This document shows, piece after piece, positions 26,104-35,540 of a stretch of 37,262 bases of DNA. How positions within the stretch are numbered: the first letter of the stretch is position 1; each line of letters begins with the position of its first letter. This DNA comes from Caldilineaceae bacterium (GTDB taxonomy: Bacteria > Chloroflexota > Anaerolineae > Caldilineales > Caldilineaceae). The DNA lies in the NCBI GenBank assembly GCA_011523365.1, contig WTGY01000032.1, positions 1 through 37,262 of the forward strand. The letters are read 5' to 3'. Below the pieces are notes generated by a model. It was not told where the DNA came from and did not search any database. It saw nothing but the letters and a program-made list of their open reading frames with translations. Position numbers and translations under genes: made by a program.

Positions 26104-27591
26104 ATGACACAGAAACAGGAAGTTCTCAACTACGTCAACGGCCAGTGGGAGCGAAACGGTGCGGCGGACGCGCTTGACGTGCATAACCCTGCGACGGGGG
26201 GCACGATTGCGACAGTGGGGCTGTCGCCGGCTGCGGAGGTGGATGCGGCGGCGCGGGCTGGGATGAAGGCCTACGCCGAGTGGCGAGAGACGCCGGTGGT
26301 CGACCGCGTGCAACCGCTCTTCCGGTTGAAGATGCTGCTGGAGGAGCATCTGGAGGAGATCGGGCGGGTCATCACCGACGAGTGCGGCAAGACGTTTACC
26401 GAAAGCGTGGGCGAGATGCGGCGAGGTATTGAGAATGTGGAGGTCGCGTGCGGTACGCCTTCGCTGATGCAGGGGTGGAACAACGAGGACATTGCGAGCG
26501 GCATCGACGAGCACATGTTCAGGCAACCGCTGGGCGTGGTGGCGGCGATCACGCCGTTCAATTTTCCCGGCATGATTCCGCTGTGGTTTCTTCCCTACGC
26601 GGTGGCGACCGGCAACTGTTTCATCCTCAAGCCGAGCGAAAAGGTGCCGATGACGACGCAGAAGCTGTTTGCGTTGATTGAGGAGGCCGGTTTCCCGCCG
26701 GGGGTTGTGCAGCTTGTGAACGGCGGCGCGGATACGGTCAACGCGATTCTTGACAATCCTGAAATTCGGGCGATCAGCTTTGTGGGCTCGACCGCGGTTG
26801 CGAAGTATGTCTACAGCCGGGCCACGGCCAATGGCAAGCGGGCGCAATGCCAAGGCGGGGCGAAGAATCCGGTGGTGATCATGCCGGACGCGAATATCGA
26901 GACTACTACGCAGATGATGGGCGATTCGGCGTTCGGGTGCGCGGGCCAGCGATGTCTTGCTGTCTCGGTTGCGGTGACGGTCGGCGAGGCCAGAGACCCC
27001 TTTACCGAGGGCATCGCCGATCTGGCGGCCAGCCGGAAGGTGGGTTACGGTCTGGACGATTCGACGGAGATGGGACCGGTCATCACGCGGGAAAGCAAGC
27101 AGCGCATTGAGGGCCTGATTGAGGACGGGGCACAAGGGGGGGCGCGTGTCCTGGTGGATGGGCGACAGAAGAAGGTGGCGGGGTACGACGATGGTTATTG
27201 GGTGTTTCCGACGGTACTGGATTCGGTGGACCCGACGAGCCAAATTGCCCGTACCGAGATTTTTGGCCCTGTTCTCAGCTTGATGCACGCGGATACGATA
27301 GAGGACGCCATTGCGCTGATAAATGATCGCAGCGTCAGTGCGTACGGGAATATGGCCTGCCTATTCACGAGCAGCGGCGCGGTGGCGCGCCAGTTCCGCC
27401 ACGAGGTCGACGCCGGCAACATCGGCATTAACATTGGTGTGGCGGCGCCGATGGCCTTCTTCCCGTTCAGCGGCTGGAACGAGAGCTTCTTCGGCGATCT
27501 CCACGCGCAGAGCCGACACGGGATAGAGTTTTACACACAGACGAAGGTTGTAGTGGAGCGCTGGCCACAGCATTGGAGCAGGAAGTTCTAA
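26104..27591 (+). CDS. iolA: Methylmalonate-semialdehyde dehydrogenase (CoA-acylating)
   Basis: This 495-residue aldehyde dehydrogenase converts malonate or methylmalonate semialdehyde to acetyl-CoA or propanoyl-CoA with NAD+ and CoA, the last inositol step. FMRQPLGVV-type [22 protein letters not shown] is the MMSDH signature, [13 protein letters not shown] is the NAD loop, and [10 protein letters not shown] holds the catalytic Cys. [25 protein letters not shown] is the C-terminal signature. AGGAGAGG at 26088-26095 supports the ATG. It lies directly after the Uma2 gene. Confidence 0.95.
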   Translation: MTQKQEVLNYVNGQWERNGAADALDVHNPATGGTIATVGLSPAAEVDAAARAGMKAYAEWRETPVVDRVQPLFRLKMLLEEHLEEIGRVITDECGKTFTESVGEMRRGIENVEVACGTPSLMQGWNNEDIASGIDEHMFRQPLGVVAAITPFNFPGMIPLWFLPYAVATGNCFILKPSEKVPMTTQKLFALIEEAGFPPGVVQLVNGGADTVNAILDNPEIRAISFVGSTAVAKYVYSRATANGKRAQCQGGAKNPVVIMPDANIETTTQMMGDSAFGCAGQRCLAVSVAVTVGEARDPFTEGIADLAASRKVGYGLDDSTEMGPVITRESKQRIEGLIEDGAQGGARVLVDGRQKKVAGYDDGYWVFPTVLDSVDPTSQIARTEIFGPVLSLMHADTIEDAIALINDRSVSAYGNMACLFTSSGAVARQFRHEVDAGNIGINIGVAAPMAFFPFSGWNESFFGDLHAQSRHGIEFYTQTKVVVERWPQHWSRKF

Positions 27592-27624
27592 GCGCAGGCG
27601 GTCCTTAAACTACTGCAGCACACT

Positions 27625-27671
27625 CGCCCCGCCGGTTGCAAGTTCATCGGGACTTGCTTAACGGCGGGGCG
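27625..27671 (+). promoter_or_regulatory. Two-tier hairpin between iolA and the next dehydrogenase
   Basis: An outer 10-bp perfect stem, CGCCCCGCCG (27625-27634) with CGGCGGGGCG (27662-27671), encloses an inner 6-bp stem, GCAAGT (27638-27643) with ACTTGC (27652-27657). No T run follows, so it is not a typical terminator. It could be an RNA processing or attenuation structure, or an inverted-repeat binding site. Confidence 0.5.
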
Positions 27672-27718
27672 GTCTTGACCAGCCGAGGCAACCACGACTT
27701 GAGGAAAGTGAGACAGGC

Positions 27719-28906
27719 ATGGTCCAAGAGATAGGTATCGGCGTCATTGGCATGGGCTGGATGGGTACAACCCACAGCCGGTCTTACAGACTGGTGAACG
27801 ACCGCTTTCACGACAGCGGGGTGCGGGCGCGGCTGGTGATCTGCGCCGACGATGTGGCCCACAGGGCGAAGGAGGCGAGAGAAACGCTGGGATTCGAGGC
27901 TTCCACGACTGACTGGCATGAGGTCGTCGATCACCCCGAGGTACAGGTCGTCAACATCGCGGCGCCAAACTTCCTGCACAAGGAGATGGTGGAAGCGGTA
28001 ACCACAGCCGGGAAGCATGTTTTCTGTGAAAAGCCGGTGGGACGCAGCCCGCAGGAGACGGCGGCGATCGAAAGACTGGCGCGTGAGGCGGGTGTGATGA
28101 GCTTTGTCGGCTTCAACTACCGGTGGGCGCCGATGGTGCAGCACTGCCGGGAGCTGATCGAATCGGGCAAGTTGGGTCGTCTGACGCATTACCGGGGCCG
28201 TTTCTTCGCGATGTATGGCAGTAACCCCTACGGGATGTTGACGTGGCGTTTCAGGAGAGAGCAGGCCGGGCTGGGAGTGCTGGGCGATATCATGTCGCAC
28301 ACTGTCGACATGGCGCATATGCTCGTGGGACCGATCAAGCGGCTGGTCAGCAGCCGGAATGTGTTCATAAGAGAGCGTCCTTTGCCGGTGCCCGGACAGG
28401 GGACGCACTTCTCGGTCGGCAAGGAGGGCGATCCGACCGGCGAGGTGGAGAACGAAGACTACGTTGGTGCGCTGGTCGAGTTTGAGAACGGGGTGCAGGG
28501 CAGCTTTGAGGCCTGCCGGGCGATCTTCGGGCCGAAGTGCGAAATGTCCTTCGAGGTTAACGGCACAGAGGGCGCCGCCAATTGGAACTTCGAGCGGATG
28601 AACGAACTGGAGCTATATCTGCCCGGCAGGGACGGGATGCACGATGGCTATACCACATTGCTGGGGGGACCCGCCTACCCTTCCCATGCGCGATTCAATC
28701 CGGGAGACGGCATTGGGCTGGGCTACGAGGACCTTAAGGTTCTGGAGGCGCACAGTTTTCTGATGTCAATAGCCGAAGGTGTTCAGCGGTCGCCCAGTTT
28801 CGCGGATGCGCGGCGCCTGGCGGAGGTACAGGAGGCGATGATGGGGTCCTGGGAAAGCGGAGCGTGGGAGGAAGTGCGACCATTGCCTGACGAAAGCAGC
28901 GTTTAG
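27719..28906 (+). CDS. Gfo/Idh/MocA family oxidoreductase
   Basis: This 395-residue member of the family is longer than usual. The Rossmann opening is GVIGMGWMGTTHSRSY near residue 8. VFCEKPVGRS is the lysine motif, and GDIMSHTVDMAHML carries the catalytic His region. The C-terminal domain is extended by about 40 residues. It follows iolA after a two-tier hairpin and precedes two more family members. It probably acts on an inositol or other cyclitol or sugar, but the substrate is not readable. The ATG has a GAGG about 14 bases upstream. Confidence 0.9.
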   Translation: MVQEIGIGVIGMGWMGTTHSRSYRLVNDRFHDSGVRARLVICADDVAHRAKEARETLGFEASTTDWHEVVDHPEVQVVNIAAPNFLHKEMVEAVTTAGKHVFCEKPVGRSPQETAAIERLAREAGVMSFVGFNYRWAPMVQHCRELIESGKLGRLTHYRGRFFAMYGSNPYGMLTWRFRREQAGLGVLGDIMSHTVDMAHMLVGPIKRLVSSRNVFIRERPLPVPGQGTHFSVGKEGDPTGEVENEDYVGALVEFENGVQGSFEACRAIFGPKCEMSFEVNGTEGAANWNFERMNELELYLPGRDGMHDGYTTLLGGPAYPSHARFNPGDGIGLGYEDLKVLEAHSFLMSIAEGVQRSPSFADARRLAEVQEAMMGSWESGAWEEVRPLPDESSV

Positions 28907-28954
28907 TGGCCTCCTTCAGTACGAACCTACGTTGAATTCAGGGAGAGAATTGAA

Positions 28955-30064
28955 ATGTCAGAGGCAGTAAGGGTAGGTGTCGTCAGCACAAGCTGGTGGG
29001 CCGACGCGATGTATCTGCCGGCGCTGGATGCTCACCCGGGAGCGGATGTTGTGGCAGTTTGCGGCCGGAACCGGGAACGGGCAGAGAGTTTTGCAGCGCG
29101 CTGGGATATTCCTCAGGTATACACAAGCTACGAGTCGCTGATTAGCAGCGGTGAGATAGAGGCGCTGGTGGTGGCGTCCGGTCATGAGACACACTACCCC
29201 ATCACGATGCAGGCATTGGAGGCAGGTCTACACGTGCTATGCGAAAAGCCTTTGGCGCTGACCTACGGTCATGCGGCTGAGATGGCCGCCTTGGCTGCGG
29301 AAAAGGGCGTTGTTCACTGCACTCCGTTTACCTACCGTTTTATGCCGACGAACAGGTACATCAAGGAGTTGGTGGAGGAGGGCTACATTGGCAGACCCTA
29401 TCATTTGAATCTGCGCTACTACACGGGTTACGCGCGCGAGCCGGGCTATGGATGGAGACACGACCGGGCTTTTGCCGCAACGGGTGTGCTGGGCAACATC
29501 GCTTCGCACTTTTTCTATCTGGCCTTTTGGTGGTTTGGTGAGGTGACGGACGTGTTTTGTCTGGGGGGCGAGTTTGTTGACCGACCCGATGTCACGCCGG
29601 AAGGGAAGCCTTACGAGCGTACGGAAGATGCGGCCTACACTTTGCTGAAGTTTGCCAATGGCGCCCAGGGGCTGGTTCAGGCCTCGGCCGTATGCACGGA
29701 GGAGTCCGTATTCGGCCAGCGCCATGAGTTCGACCTGCACGGGGAAGAGGGTACGCTGCGCAGTGTGATCGATTGGGTTGAAAGGCAGGAGGTTGAGGGC
29801 ACACGGCGAGGAGAAGGTCCGACGCGGCCGCTCGAGTTGCCGGAGCACGTTTGGGGGGCGGCGCGGCGCGATACGGTGCACAATACCTATCGCGATGTCT
29901 TCCGGGTCGAGGACCATATGACGCGGGGTTGGATCAACGCGATCGCCGATGGGGAGCCATTCAGCCCGAGTCTTGAAGACGGGGCCATCGTACAGCGAAT
30001 CACTGACGCGGCTGATTTGAGCGCGCGCGAGGGACGCTGGATCCGGCTACAGGAAATTGACTGA
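28955..30064 (+). CDS. Gfo/Idh/MocA family oxidoreductase
   Basis: This 369-residue protein opens VRVGVVSTSWWADAMYLPAL, a departure from the usual GxGxxG loop, where Ser-Thr-Ser-Trp-Trp replaces the glycine-rich turn. Dinucleotide binding may be modified. The lysine motif LCEKPLAL and the GVLGNIASHFFYL region are present. GGGAGAG seven bases before the ATG supports the start. It overlaps the possible early start of the next gene. Its role, perhaps on a different polyol or a non-redox one, is uncertain. Confidence 0.88.
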   Translation: MSEAVRVGVVSTSWWADAMYLPALDAHPGADVVAVCGRNRERAESFAARWDIPQVYTSYESLISSGEIEALVVASGHETHYPITMQALEAGLHVLCEKPLALTYGHAAEMAALAAEKGVVHCTPFTYRFMPTNRYIKELVEEGYIGRPYHLNLRYYTGYAREPGYGWRHDRAFAATGVLGNIASHFFYLAFWWFGEVTDVFCLGGEFVDRPDVTPEGKPYERTEDAAYTLLKFANGAQGLVQASAVCTEESVFGQRHEFDLHGEEGTLRSVIDWVERQEVEGTRRGEGPTRPLELPEHVWGAARRDTVHNTYRDVFRVEDHMTRGWINAIADGEPFSPSLEDGAIVQRITDAADLSAREGRWIRLQEID

Positions 30065-30074
30065 GGAGGCAGGG

Positions 30075-31094
30075 GTGGAACAGAAGGTCAGATTCGCAAT
30101 CATCGGGGCCGGGCGGATTGGGCAGGTTCATGCGGAGAATCTGACGCGACATATCCAGGAAGCCGAGGTGGTCGCGATCGCAGACGTTGTCAAGGCGGCG
30201 GCGGAGCAGACGGCGCGGCGGTTCGGCATAGCGCAGGCGAGCGGAGAACCGGAGGAGGTATTCGGTCGGGAGGACGTTGATGCGGTGGCAATCTGCTCAT
30301 CAACAGAGTCGCACGCTGATTTCATCATTCAGGCCGCCCGAGCGGGCAAGCACGCATTTTGCGAAAAGCCGATCGCGTTGGACCTGCCCGCGGTAGACGC
30401 TGCGCTGGCGGCTGTTGCAGAAAGCGGGACTAAGCTGCAGATCGGCTTCAACCGCCGGTTCGACCCCAACTTCCGAAGTATACGGGATGCTGTGCGCAGT
30501 GGTGAGGTGGGAACACCCTACCTGGTACAGATCACAAGCCGGGACCCTGCTCCGCCGCCACTGAGCTATATCAGAGGGTCTGGCGGCCTTTTTCTGGACA
30601 TGATGATTCACGACTTTGATATGGCTCGCTTCCTGCTGAACGACGAGGTGGAGGCGGTGTCGGCTGCGGGAGCCGTTCGGGTCGATCCTGAAATAGGCGA
30701 GGCAGGCGATATCGACACGGCCGTGGTTACGTTGCGGTACGGCTGCGGAGCACTTGGTGTGATCACCAACTCGCGGCAGGCTGTCTACGGGGGTGACCAA
30801 AGAGTTGAGGTACTGGGCTCACTTGGGTCGATCATGTGCGAAAACAACACGCCCGACCGGGTCATCAGGCAAACAGAGGCCGGGGTGATCCACGCGAAGC
30901 CACTCTACTTTTTCCTTGAACGGTACATGGCCGCCTATGCGGATGAGTTACGCTCCTTCATTGGCGCTATCCGGGATGATACAGAGGTCGAAGTAACGGG
31001 CAGCGACGGGAGGGCACCGGTCGTACTTGCCTTGGCTGCGGGCAGGTCGTTCAGGGAGAATCGGGCGGTGGCGATCAGCGAAATCTCGCCTTGA
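30075..31094 (+). CDS. iolG: Inositol 2-dehydrogenase-like Gfo/Idh/MocA oxidoreductase
   Basis: This roughly 339-residue protein is the closest to IolG among those here. FAIIGAGRIGQVHAENL at the start, FCEKPIALD with its Lys, and GGLFLDMMIHDFDMARFLL with the His-Asp catalytic pair follow the inositol 2-dehydrogenase pattern. IolG oxidises myo-inositol to scyllo-inosose with NAD+, the first step of the pathway. A TTG at 30057 is possible, but GAGGAGG at 30063-30069, five bases before the GTG at 30075, favours the shorter form. It closes the inositol cluster. Substrate assignment rests on motifs and place. Confidence 0.88.
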   Translation: MEQKVRFAIIGAGRIGQVHAENLTRHIQEAEVVAIADVVKAAAEQTARRFGIAQASGEPEEVFGREDVDAVAICSSTESHADFIIQAARAGKHAFCEKPIALDLPAVDAALAAVAESGTKLQIGFNRRFDPNFRSIRDAVRSGEVGTPYLVQITSRDPAPPPLSYIRGSGGLFLDMMIHDFDMARFLLNDEVEAVSAAGAVRVDPEIGEAGDIDTAVVTLRYGCGALGVITNSRQAVYGGDQRVEVLGSLGSIMCENNTPDRVIRQTEAGVIHAKPLYFFLERYMAAYADELRSFIGAIRDDTEVEVTGSDGRAPVVLALAAGRSFRENRAVAISEISP

Positions 31095-32106
31095 GAGGGG
31101 CCAGGACAGCTTCTTCTTCGCTGGGCCACGAACTAGCTGAGGCCCTTCCCTGAAATGGACGCCCCAGATGGGGAAACACGCTCCGCCACAGTCAGTCACC
31201 GTCTGTGCCCTTCTTGCATGCCTGTGAGCAAGCCTCCTTGGAATGCTTTCAAATGTCTCTGCAAGCAACCAATCCTTGTTCAGATTTAGACTTTATCCCG
31301 GGAAGTGAATTTCCGTTAGATGGCATAAAGCACGGAATTGCAAGTGCATTATTCGGCTTTCGACTCCGGGTATCTTTCCCCTCCTCCCCCACTTGCAAAG
31401 CCATTCTTCTGCAACTTAGGTTTCCGCAACGCCGGAAAGTAAGAGATACGGTCTTGCTTCGACGGTTTTCTTGAGATGTTGGCGGGAGAAACTGACTCTC
31501 GCTGGCGTACAGGGGACCTACGGCGAGGATTTGGCTCCTCGGGTGTGCGTAGTCTTCCCGCTGCCGAGGCTCTACGCTACTTGGCGCGCCTTAGAGAGAT
31601 CGCGCCACCACCATTTTGGAGACGGGTCGAGTGTGGACAGCCGGCTGAGTGGAAGGTGCAGTGGTGGGCGCATAGTCAGGGGCGCGGAAGGACCATGAAA
31701 TTAAGGCCAAAGGAGGACAGCTTCTGGCGGGGATGGGGGAGGAAACTCAGGAAGAAGTATACTGCGTCAGTCTCTTGATGGTCAATGTCACTACGAATAC
31801 CGTTCGAATGAACTACAGTTCAGTTGCTTCAAGGGGCGCCCTGCCTACAGAGTCCGAAAATGCGACCAGGCATGGGTCAATTCTCGGTAACCGACGCAAT
31901 CTGCCTATGGTAGACTAAGAAGACGTTGCAGATTTTCTGGAAGCCTCCGTTTCGACCCCGACCGGCCTAGAAGCCATGAATACTATAGTGCTCTAATGCT
32001 GGCTGCACGCAGTTCCTCTCAATTCGGACCCGACAAAGGATGCAGTCTCAGTAGTGGCTCGCGACATGGTTGGGTTTAATCAGGTGAGCACGTAGAGGCC
32101 AGGACA
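31095..32106. other. Gene-poor interval of about 1 kb
   Basis: The longest frames here are under 105 codons, overlap each other in different frames, and match no family I recognise. The frame at 31476-31778 is rich in Arg and Trp and has no ribosome site. A short inverted repeat GGGCC/GGCCC lies about 30 bases after iolG. The interval may hold the promoter of the following exported protein gene or remnants of lost genes. Confidence 0.45.
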
Positions 32107-35094
32107 GTGAAGAATCGCCGTACATACAATCCAGCGGGAGAACGGTTCACATTTCGACGCACGTTGTTGTCGGCAGGGCGCATGACGATGGTTGTCGCGT
32201 TGGCGGGCGTTTTGCTCTATTTCCTGCTTTACAACGGTAGTGCCGATTCAAACGTCCTGGCACGGGACGTAGACCAGTTAACAGGCGCTGCAGGCGACGA
32301 TCTGCCGATGGCGGAGGCGCAAGATGAAAGGCTTGTGGAGAGCCGAACTCAAACAAAGGCCCTAGCAAGTCAGACTACTACCGTCGCATATACGAAGACT
32401 CTGGGGGTTTCCGAGTTCGGGCTGGGTTTCGTGAACTCGGCCGAGACTAACAGCGGGGCAGGCCGGATCCAACGCGGGGTTGATACAGGTGTTCGCATGG
32501 ACCGTTTTCCCGTCTATTGGGAGCAGGTCGAGAAACGAATTGGGGAGTTTACGTGGACCGGCCAGGACGCGGCCATTCTGGCGAATGAAGGCAAGAACCT
32601 GAATACCTTGGCGATATTACTGGGTACGCCTCGCCAGTATCGCCTGGGGAGCCGGTCAGCTTCGACATCTCTTGGCGGTTCATTCACGGAATTGCCGGAA
32701 AACTTTGCGCCGAGGTCGGCCGATTGCCTGCCGCAGGAGGCCGGAGGCGAATGCGACCTTGTGGAGGTGCTGGATGCTTCCGGGAGGCAGGTGCGAGTTA
32801 CGCAGGCCGGACTGCAGGGGCAGTCCGGCAGTTGCCAGCGTCACGAGGGTCCTCCGGCGCCGTTCGGATTGTGGAATCCGATATTCACAGACGGCAGCGA
32901 CGTTCCGTCGACCGATACGCGGCTCAACCCGACAAATCCCTGGGCACGATTTGTCGGTGCGGCGGTGACCCGGTACAAGCCTGGAGGCGACGCGGGCACT
33001 AACATTCGCCATTGGGAGATCTGGAATGAGCCGGACCTGTGTCACTTTTGGTCCGGGACGCCTCAGGAATACGCGCGTTTACTGAAAGTTGCCTACATTG
33101 TGATCAAGTGGATTGACCCCGAAGCCTACGTGGTGTTCGGCGGCCTGGCGCACTTTGAAAACGGGCAGTGGCTCTATGACATGTTGAACGCTCTGGAGGC
33201 CGACTCTCTGAGCAGTCAGAACAGTGGATTCTTTGACGCGGCGGGCAGTCATCACTACTCGCTTTCGTATGTCGGCTACCAGTATACGAGGAAGGTTCGC
33301 AACGCGCTGGACGCGCGCGGCTGGGGAGACAAGCCGATCTGGATAACGGAGAGCGGGGTGCCGGTCTGCAACGACTACCCTGGGCCGACCTGTCCCAGCC
33401 CGTGGCGGGCCACGGCCAATGAGCAGGCATCGTATATTTGGCAGAATATCGCCTATACCAGGCTGGCCGGCGGGGGTCCGATATTTCACTTCATGCTTCA
33501 CGATGATTGCGGGAACGTGGTTGCGGTTGATTCGCCTGACGGGTTCGGGCTGGCGAAGAACGAAAGCATCAGTTTCTGCTCCCCGTCCAACGCAGAAGTA
33601 CGGCTGTCCTACAACGCCTTCAAATTAGCGAATCAGTACTTCACCGGCACTGAGGTTGCCTGGGGGGACATCGAACGTTTTCGCGTGCGGAGAATCGCGT
33701 TCTATCATCCCGGAACAGAAGAGCGGCGTTTGCTCATGTGGTCCCTCAATACGCAGGCACAGACGGCCAACATCCCGGCTACGGGCACAAGCGGGCGACT
33801 GATCCGTTTGGACGGCACGACGACGGTCGTGACTCCGACCGCGGGCTACTACGAGGTAAGCCTTGCGGGGGCGACCAATACCAACTGGCCTGACGGGCAG
33901 GGCGGCTACAGCATGGGCATATACGGCGAGCCTGTGCTACTGATTGAAACGGACACGATGTCACCAACGGCGTCTATATTGGACCTGCCGGCCTACTCTC
34001 CACAGACTTTTCCGGTGACGTGGCACGCAAGAGATTGGGGCTCTGGCGTGATTTCGACTTCGGTCTACGTAAAGGTCGAGGATGGAGATTGGGCGCTGTG
34101 GCAGGAAGATGTAGAAGCGTATGGCAAGGCGTCTTACACGGGCGAGGCCGGCAAGAAATACGCCTTCAGCGTGGCGGCTGAAGACAGGCTGGGGTACAAA
34201 TTGTACGCAGATACGTCGCTGGCCGAGACGACCGTTGCGGAGCACAGTTCCGTTACGGGCAGGGTTATCAATCCGGCTGGGGAGGCCGGCATTGGGGTCC
34301 AGGTGAGCATCGGCACGACAACGGCCACGACCGACGCGGGCGGCCGGTTTACGATGACGGTGCCAATCGGGAGCTGGAATATCTCGGTTGGCAGTCAGTT
34401 GCTGATGCGAAGGCGTGATTTCGGTACGAGCGAGAGCCTGGCGTTGCTCTACTCGCCGGGGACAAATGCTGTGACGAATGGAGACTTTGAGAATGGTTTC
34501 ACCGGCTGGACGAAGTCGGGCAGCTCCGCCTCCCTGATCGAAGCGCAGGCCGGAGCATCGGACCACGCGTTACGGCTGGCCAGTGAATTCGCCGCCAATG
34601 CGGGCGTGCCCGGGACAGAAGGCAGCGATGGGGGGAATAGCACAGTCTCCCAGCGGGTGACGGTACCGACGGGCCGACCGTATCTGGCCATCGCCTACAA
34701 GGTAGAAACGGCCGAACCGGACACGGGTACCGACAAGTTCGAGGTTATCGCGGTGGAGGACGGTCAGGCGGCGAACTATGTGCTGGTCCAGAGTGCGAGC
34801 AGCGGGTGGCAGTACCGCTCGTTCGACATGGGGCAGTACGCGGGCAAGGAGATTAACCTGATTTTCAATGTGTATGAAACGTCTCCAAACCGCCGCACGA
34901 CAGCACTAATTGACGTAGTAACGCTGAGTGACGTACCTGCGCAGGGCCTGCAGAGCAGTGGTCCAACGGCAAGACCACGGCCTGCGGAAGTGCCTCCTCC
35001 TCCTGCACCGGCGCATCCTTCGGCACAAGAAGGCAATACGGCCAGCGGCTACAGGGTCTTTCTGCCTACAGTGCTGAACCTCGGAGAACAGTAG
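32107..35094 (+). CDS. Exported glycoside-hydrolase-like protein with Ig-like and regulatory-like domains
   Basis: This 995-residue protein has an N-terminal signal-anchor helix (about residues 27-46, MVVALAGVLLYFLLY). The domain at about 100-500 is a clan-A glycoside-hydrolase-type barrel. IRHWEIWNEPD supplies the acid/base Glu and WITESGVPV the nucleophile Glu. An Ig/fibronectin-like segment (PTASILDLPAYSP to TSVYVKVEDGDWALW) follows, then a carboxypeptidase-regulatory-like repeat (GRVINPAGEAGIGVQVS) and a jelly-roll-like domain opening NGDFENGFTGW. A Pro-rich linker leads to a GYRVFLPTVLN tail, which resembles the C-terminal LPxVL tails of Chloroflexota surface proteins. A GTG start is preceded by a weak AGG. 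It probably degrades extracellular glycans; the substrate is unknown. Confidence 0.85.
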   Translation: MKNRRTYNPAGERFTFRRTLLSAGRMTMVVALAGVLLYFLLYNGSADSNVLARDVDQLTGAAGDDLPMAEAQDERLVESRTQTKALASQTTTVAYTKTLGVSEFGLGFVNSAETNSGAGRIQRGVDTGVRMDRFPVYWEQVEKRIGEFTWTGQDAAILANEGKNLNTLAILLGTPRQYRLGSRSASTSLGGSFTELPENFAPRSADCLPQEAGGECDLVEVLDASGRQVRVTQAGLQGQSGSCQRHEGPPAPFGLWNPIFTDGSDVPSTDTRLNPTNPWARFVGAAVTRYKPGGDAGTNIRHWEIWNEPDLCHFWSGTPQEYARLLKVAYIVIKWIDPEAYVVFGGLAHFENGQWLYDMLNALEADSLSSQNSGFFDAAGSHHYSLSYVGYQYTRKVRNALDARGWGDKPIWITESGVPVCNDYPGPTCPSPWRATANEQASYIWQNIAYTRLAGGGPIFHFMLHDDCGNVVAVDSPDGFGLAKNESISFCSPSNAEVRLSYNAFKLANQYFTGTEVAWGDIERFRVRRIAFYHPGTEERRLLMWSLNTQAQTANIPATGTSGRLIRLDGTTTVVTPTAGYYEVSLAGATNTNWPDGQGGYSMGIYGEPVLLIETDTMSPTASILDLPAYSPQTFPVTWHARDWGSGVISTSVYVKVEDGDWALWQEDVEAYGKASYTGEAGKKYAFSVAAEDRLGYKLYADTSLAETTVAEHSSVTGRVINPAGEAGIGVQVSIGTTTATTDAGGRFTMTVPIGSWNISVGSQLLMRRRDFGTSESLALLYSPGTNAVTNGDFENGFTGWTKSGSSASLIEAQAGASDHALRLASEFAANAGVPGTEGSDGGNSTVSQRVTVPTGRPYLAIAYKVETAEPDTGTDKFEVIAVEDGQAANYVLVQSASSGWQYRSFDMGQYAGKEINLIFNVYETSPNRRTTALIDVVTLSDVPAQGLQSSGPTARPRPAEVPPPPAPAHPSAQEGNTASGYRVFLPTVLNLGEQ

Positions 35095-35120
35095 CGGCAC
35101 CTTTGCGTGCCATTCATGCG

Positions 35121-35498
35121 CTAGAGATCTTCTTCCAGCCCGACGAACTCCTCTTCAGCCGATAGCTCACGCCACAAGTACCAGGCCCCCGTGCGGCGCT
35201 GTCCCTTGGGCGCCCGGTCGTAGTAGAGGTCAAAGAGCCTGCCCTCATTTGTGCGCACGCGGTAGTAGACACGGCCCTGTCCCCAAGATCCTTGTGTTCG
35301 GCCACTGCGAACGAAGTAGGGAGGGCGCCCGCCCTGTGTGCGGATATCGGGTTTTCCGTAGCGATGCCACATGGCAAGCATTTCATTCACCTGGTGGGTC
35401 TTGCCTTGCCAGTTGAATGTTTCGGGGACGGGAGGTTTTTTCTCCAAGGAGAATCCCGGAGGCAGCATCACAGAGATCTCGCGGCCGATGAACTGCAT
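35121..35498 (-). CDS. DUF6504-like small protein
   Basis: This 125-residue protein matches the DUF6504 pattern: FNWQGKTHQVNEMLAMWHRYG near the middle, VYYRVRTNEGRLFDLYYDRAPKG, and the closing GAWYLWRELSAEEEF. Its function is not known. GAGGTGA five bases before the ATG supports the start. It converges with the exported hydrolase gene, separated by 26 bases that contain a small GGCAC/GTGCC hairpin without a T run. The MFS gene is upstream on the same strand, 42 bases away. Confidence 0.82.
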   Translation of the reverse strand: MQFIGREISVMLPPGFSLEKKPPVPETFNWQGKTHQVNEMLAMWHRYGKPDIRTQGGRPPYFVRSGRTQGSWGQGRVYYRVRTNEGRLFDLYYDRAPKGQRRTGAWYLWRELSAEEEFVGLEEDL

Positions 35499-35540
35499 GG
35501 AATCACCTCTACACGGCGGCGCGGCCGGCTGGCAGGTACA

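Noticed and set aside
31476..31778. 100-codon Arg/Trp-rich frame in the 1-kb gap
   Set aside because: No ribosome site, no family resemblance, and it overlaps another open frame; treated as non-coding.
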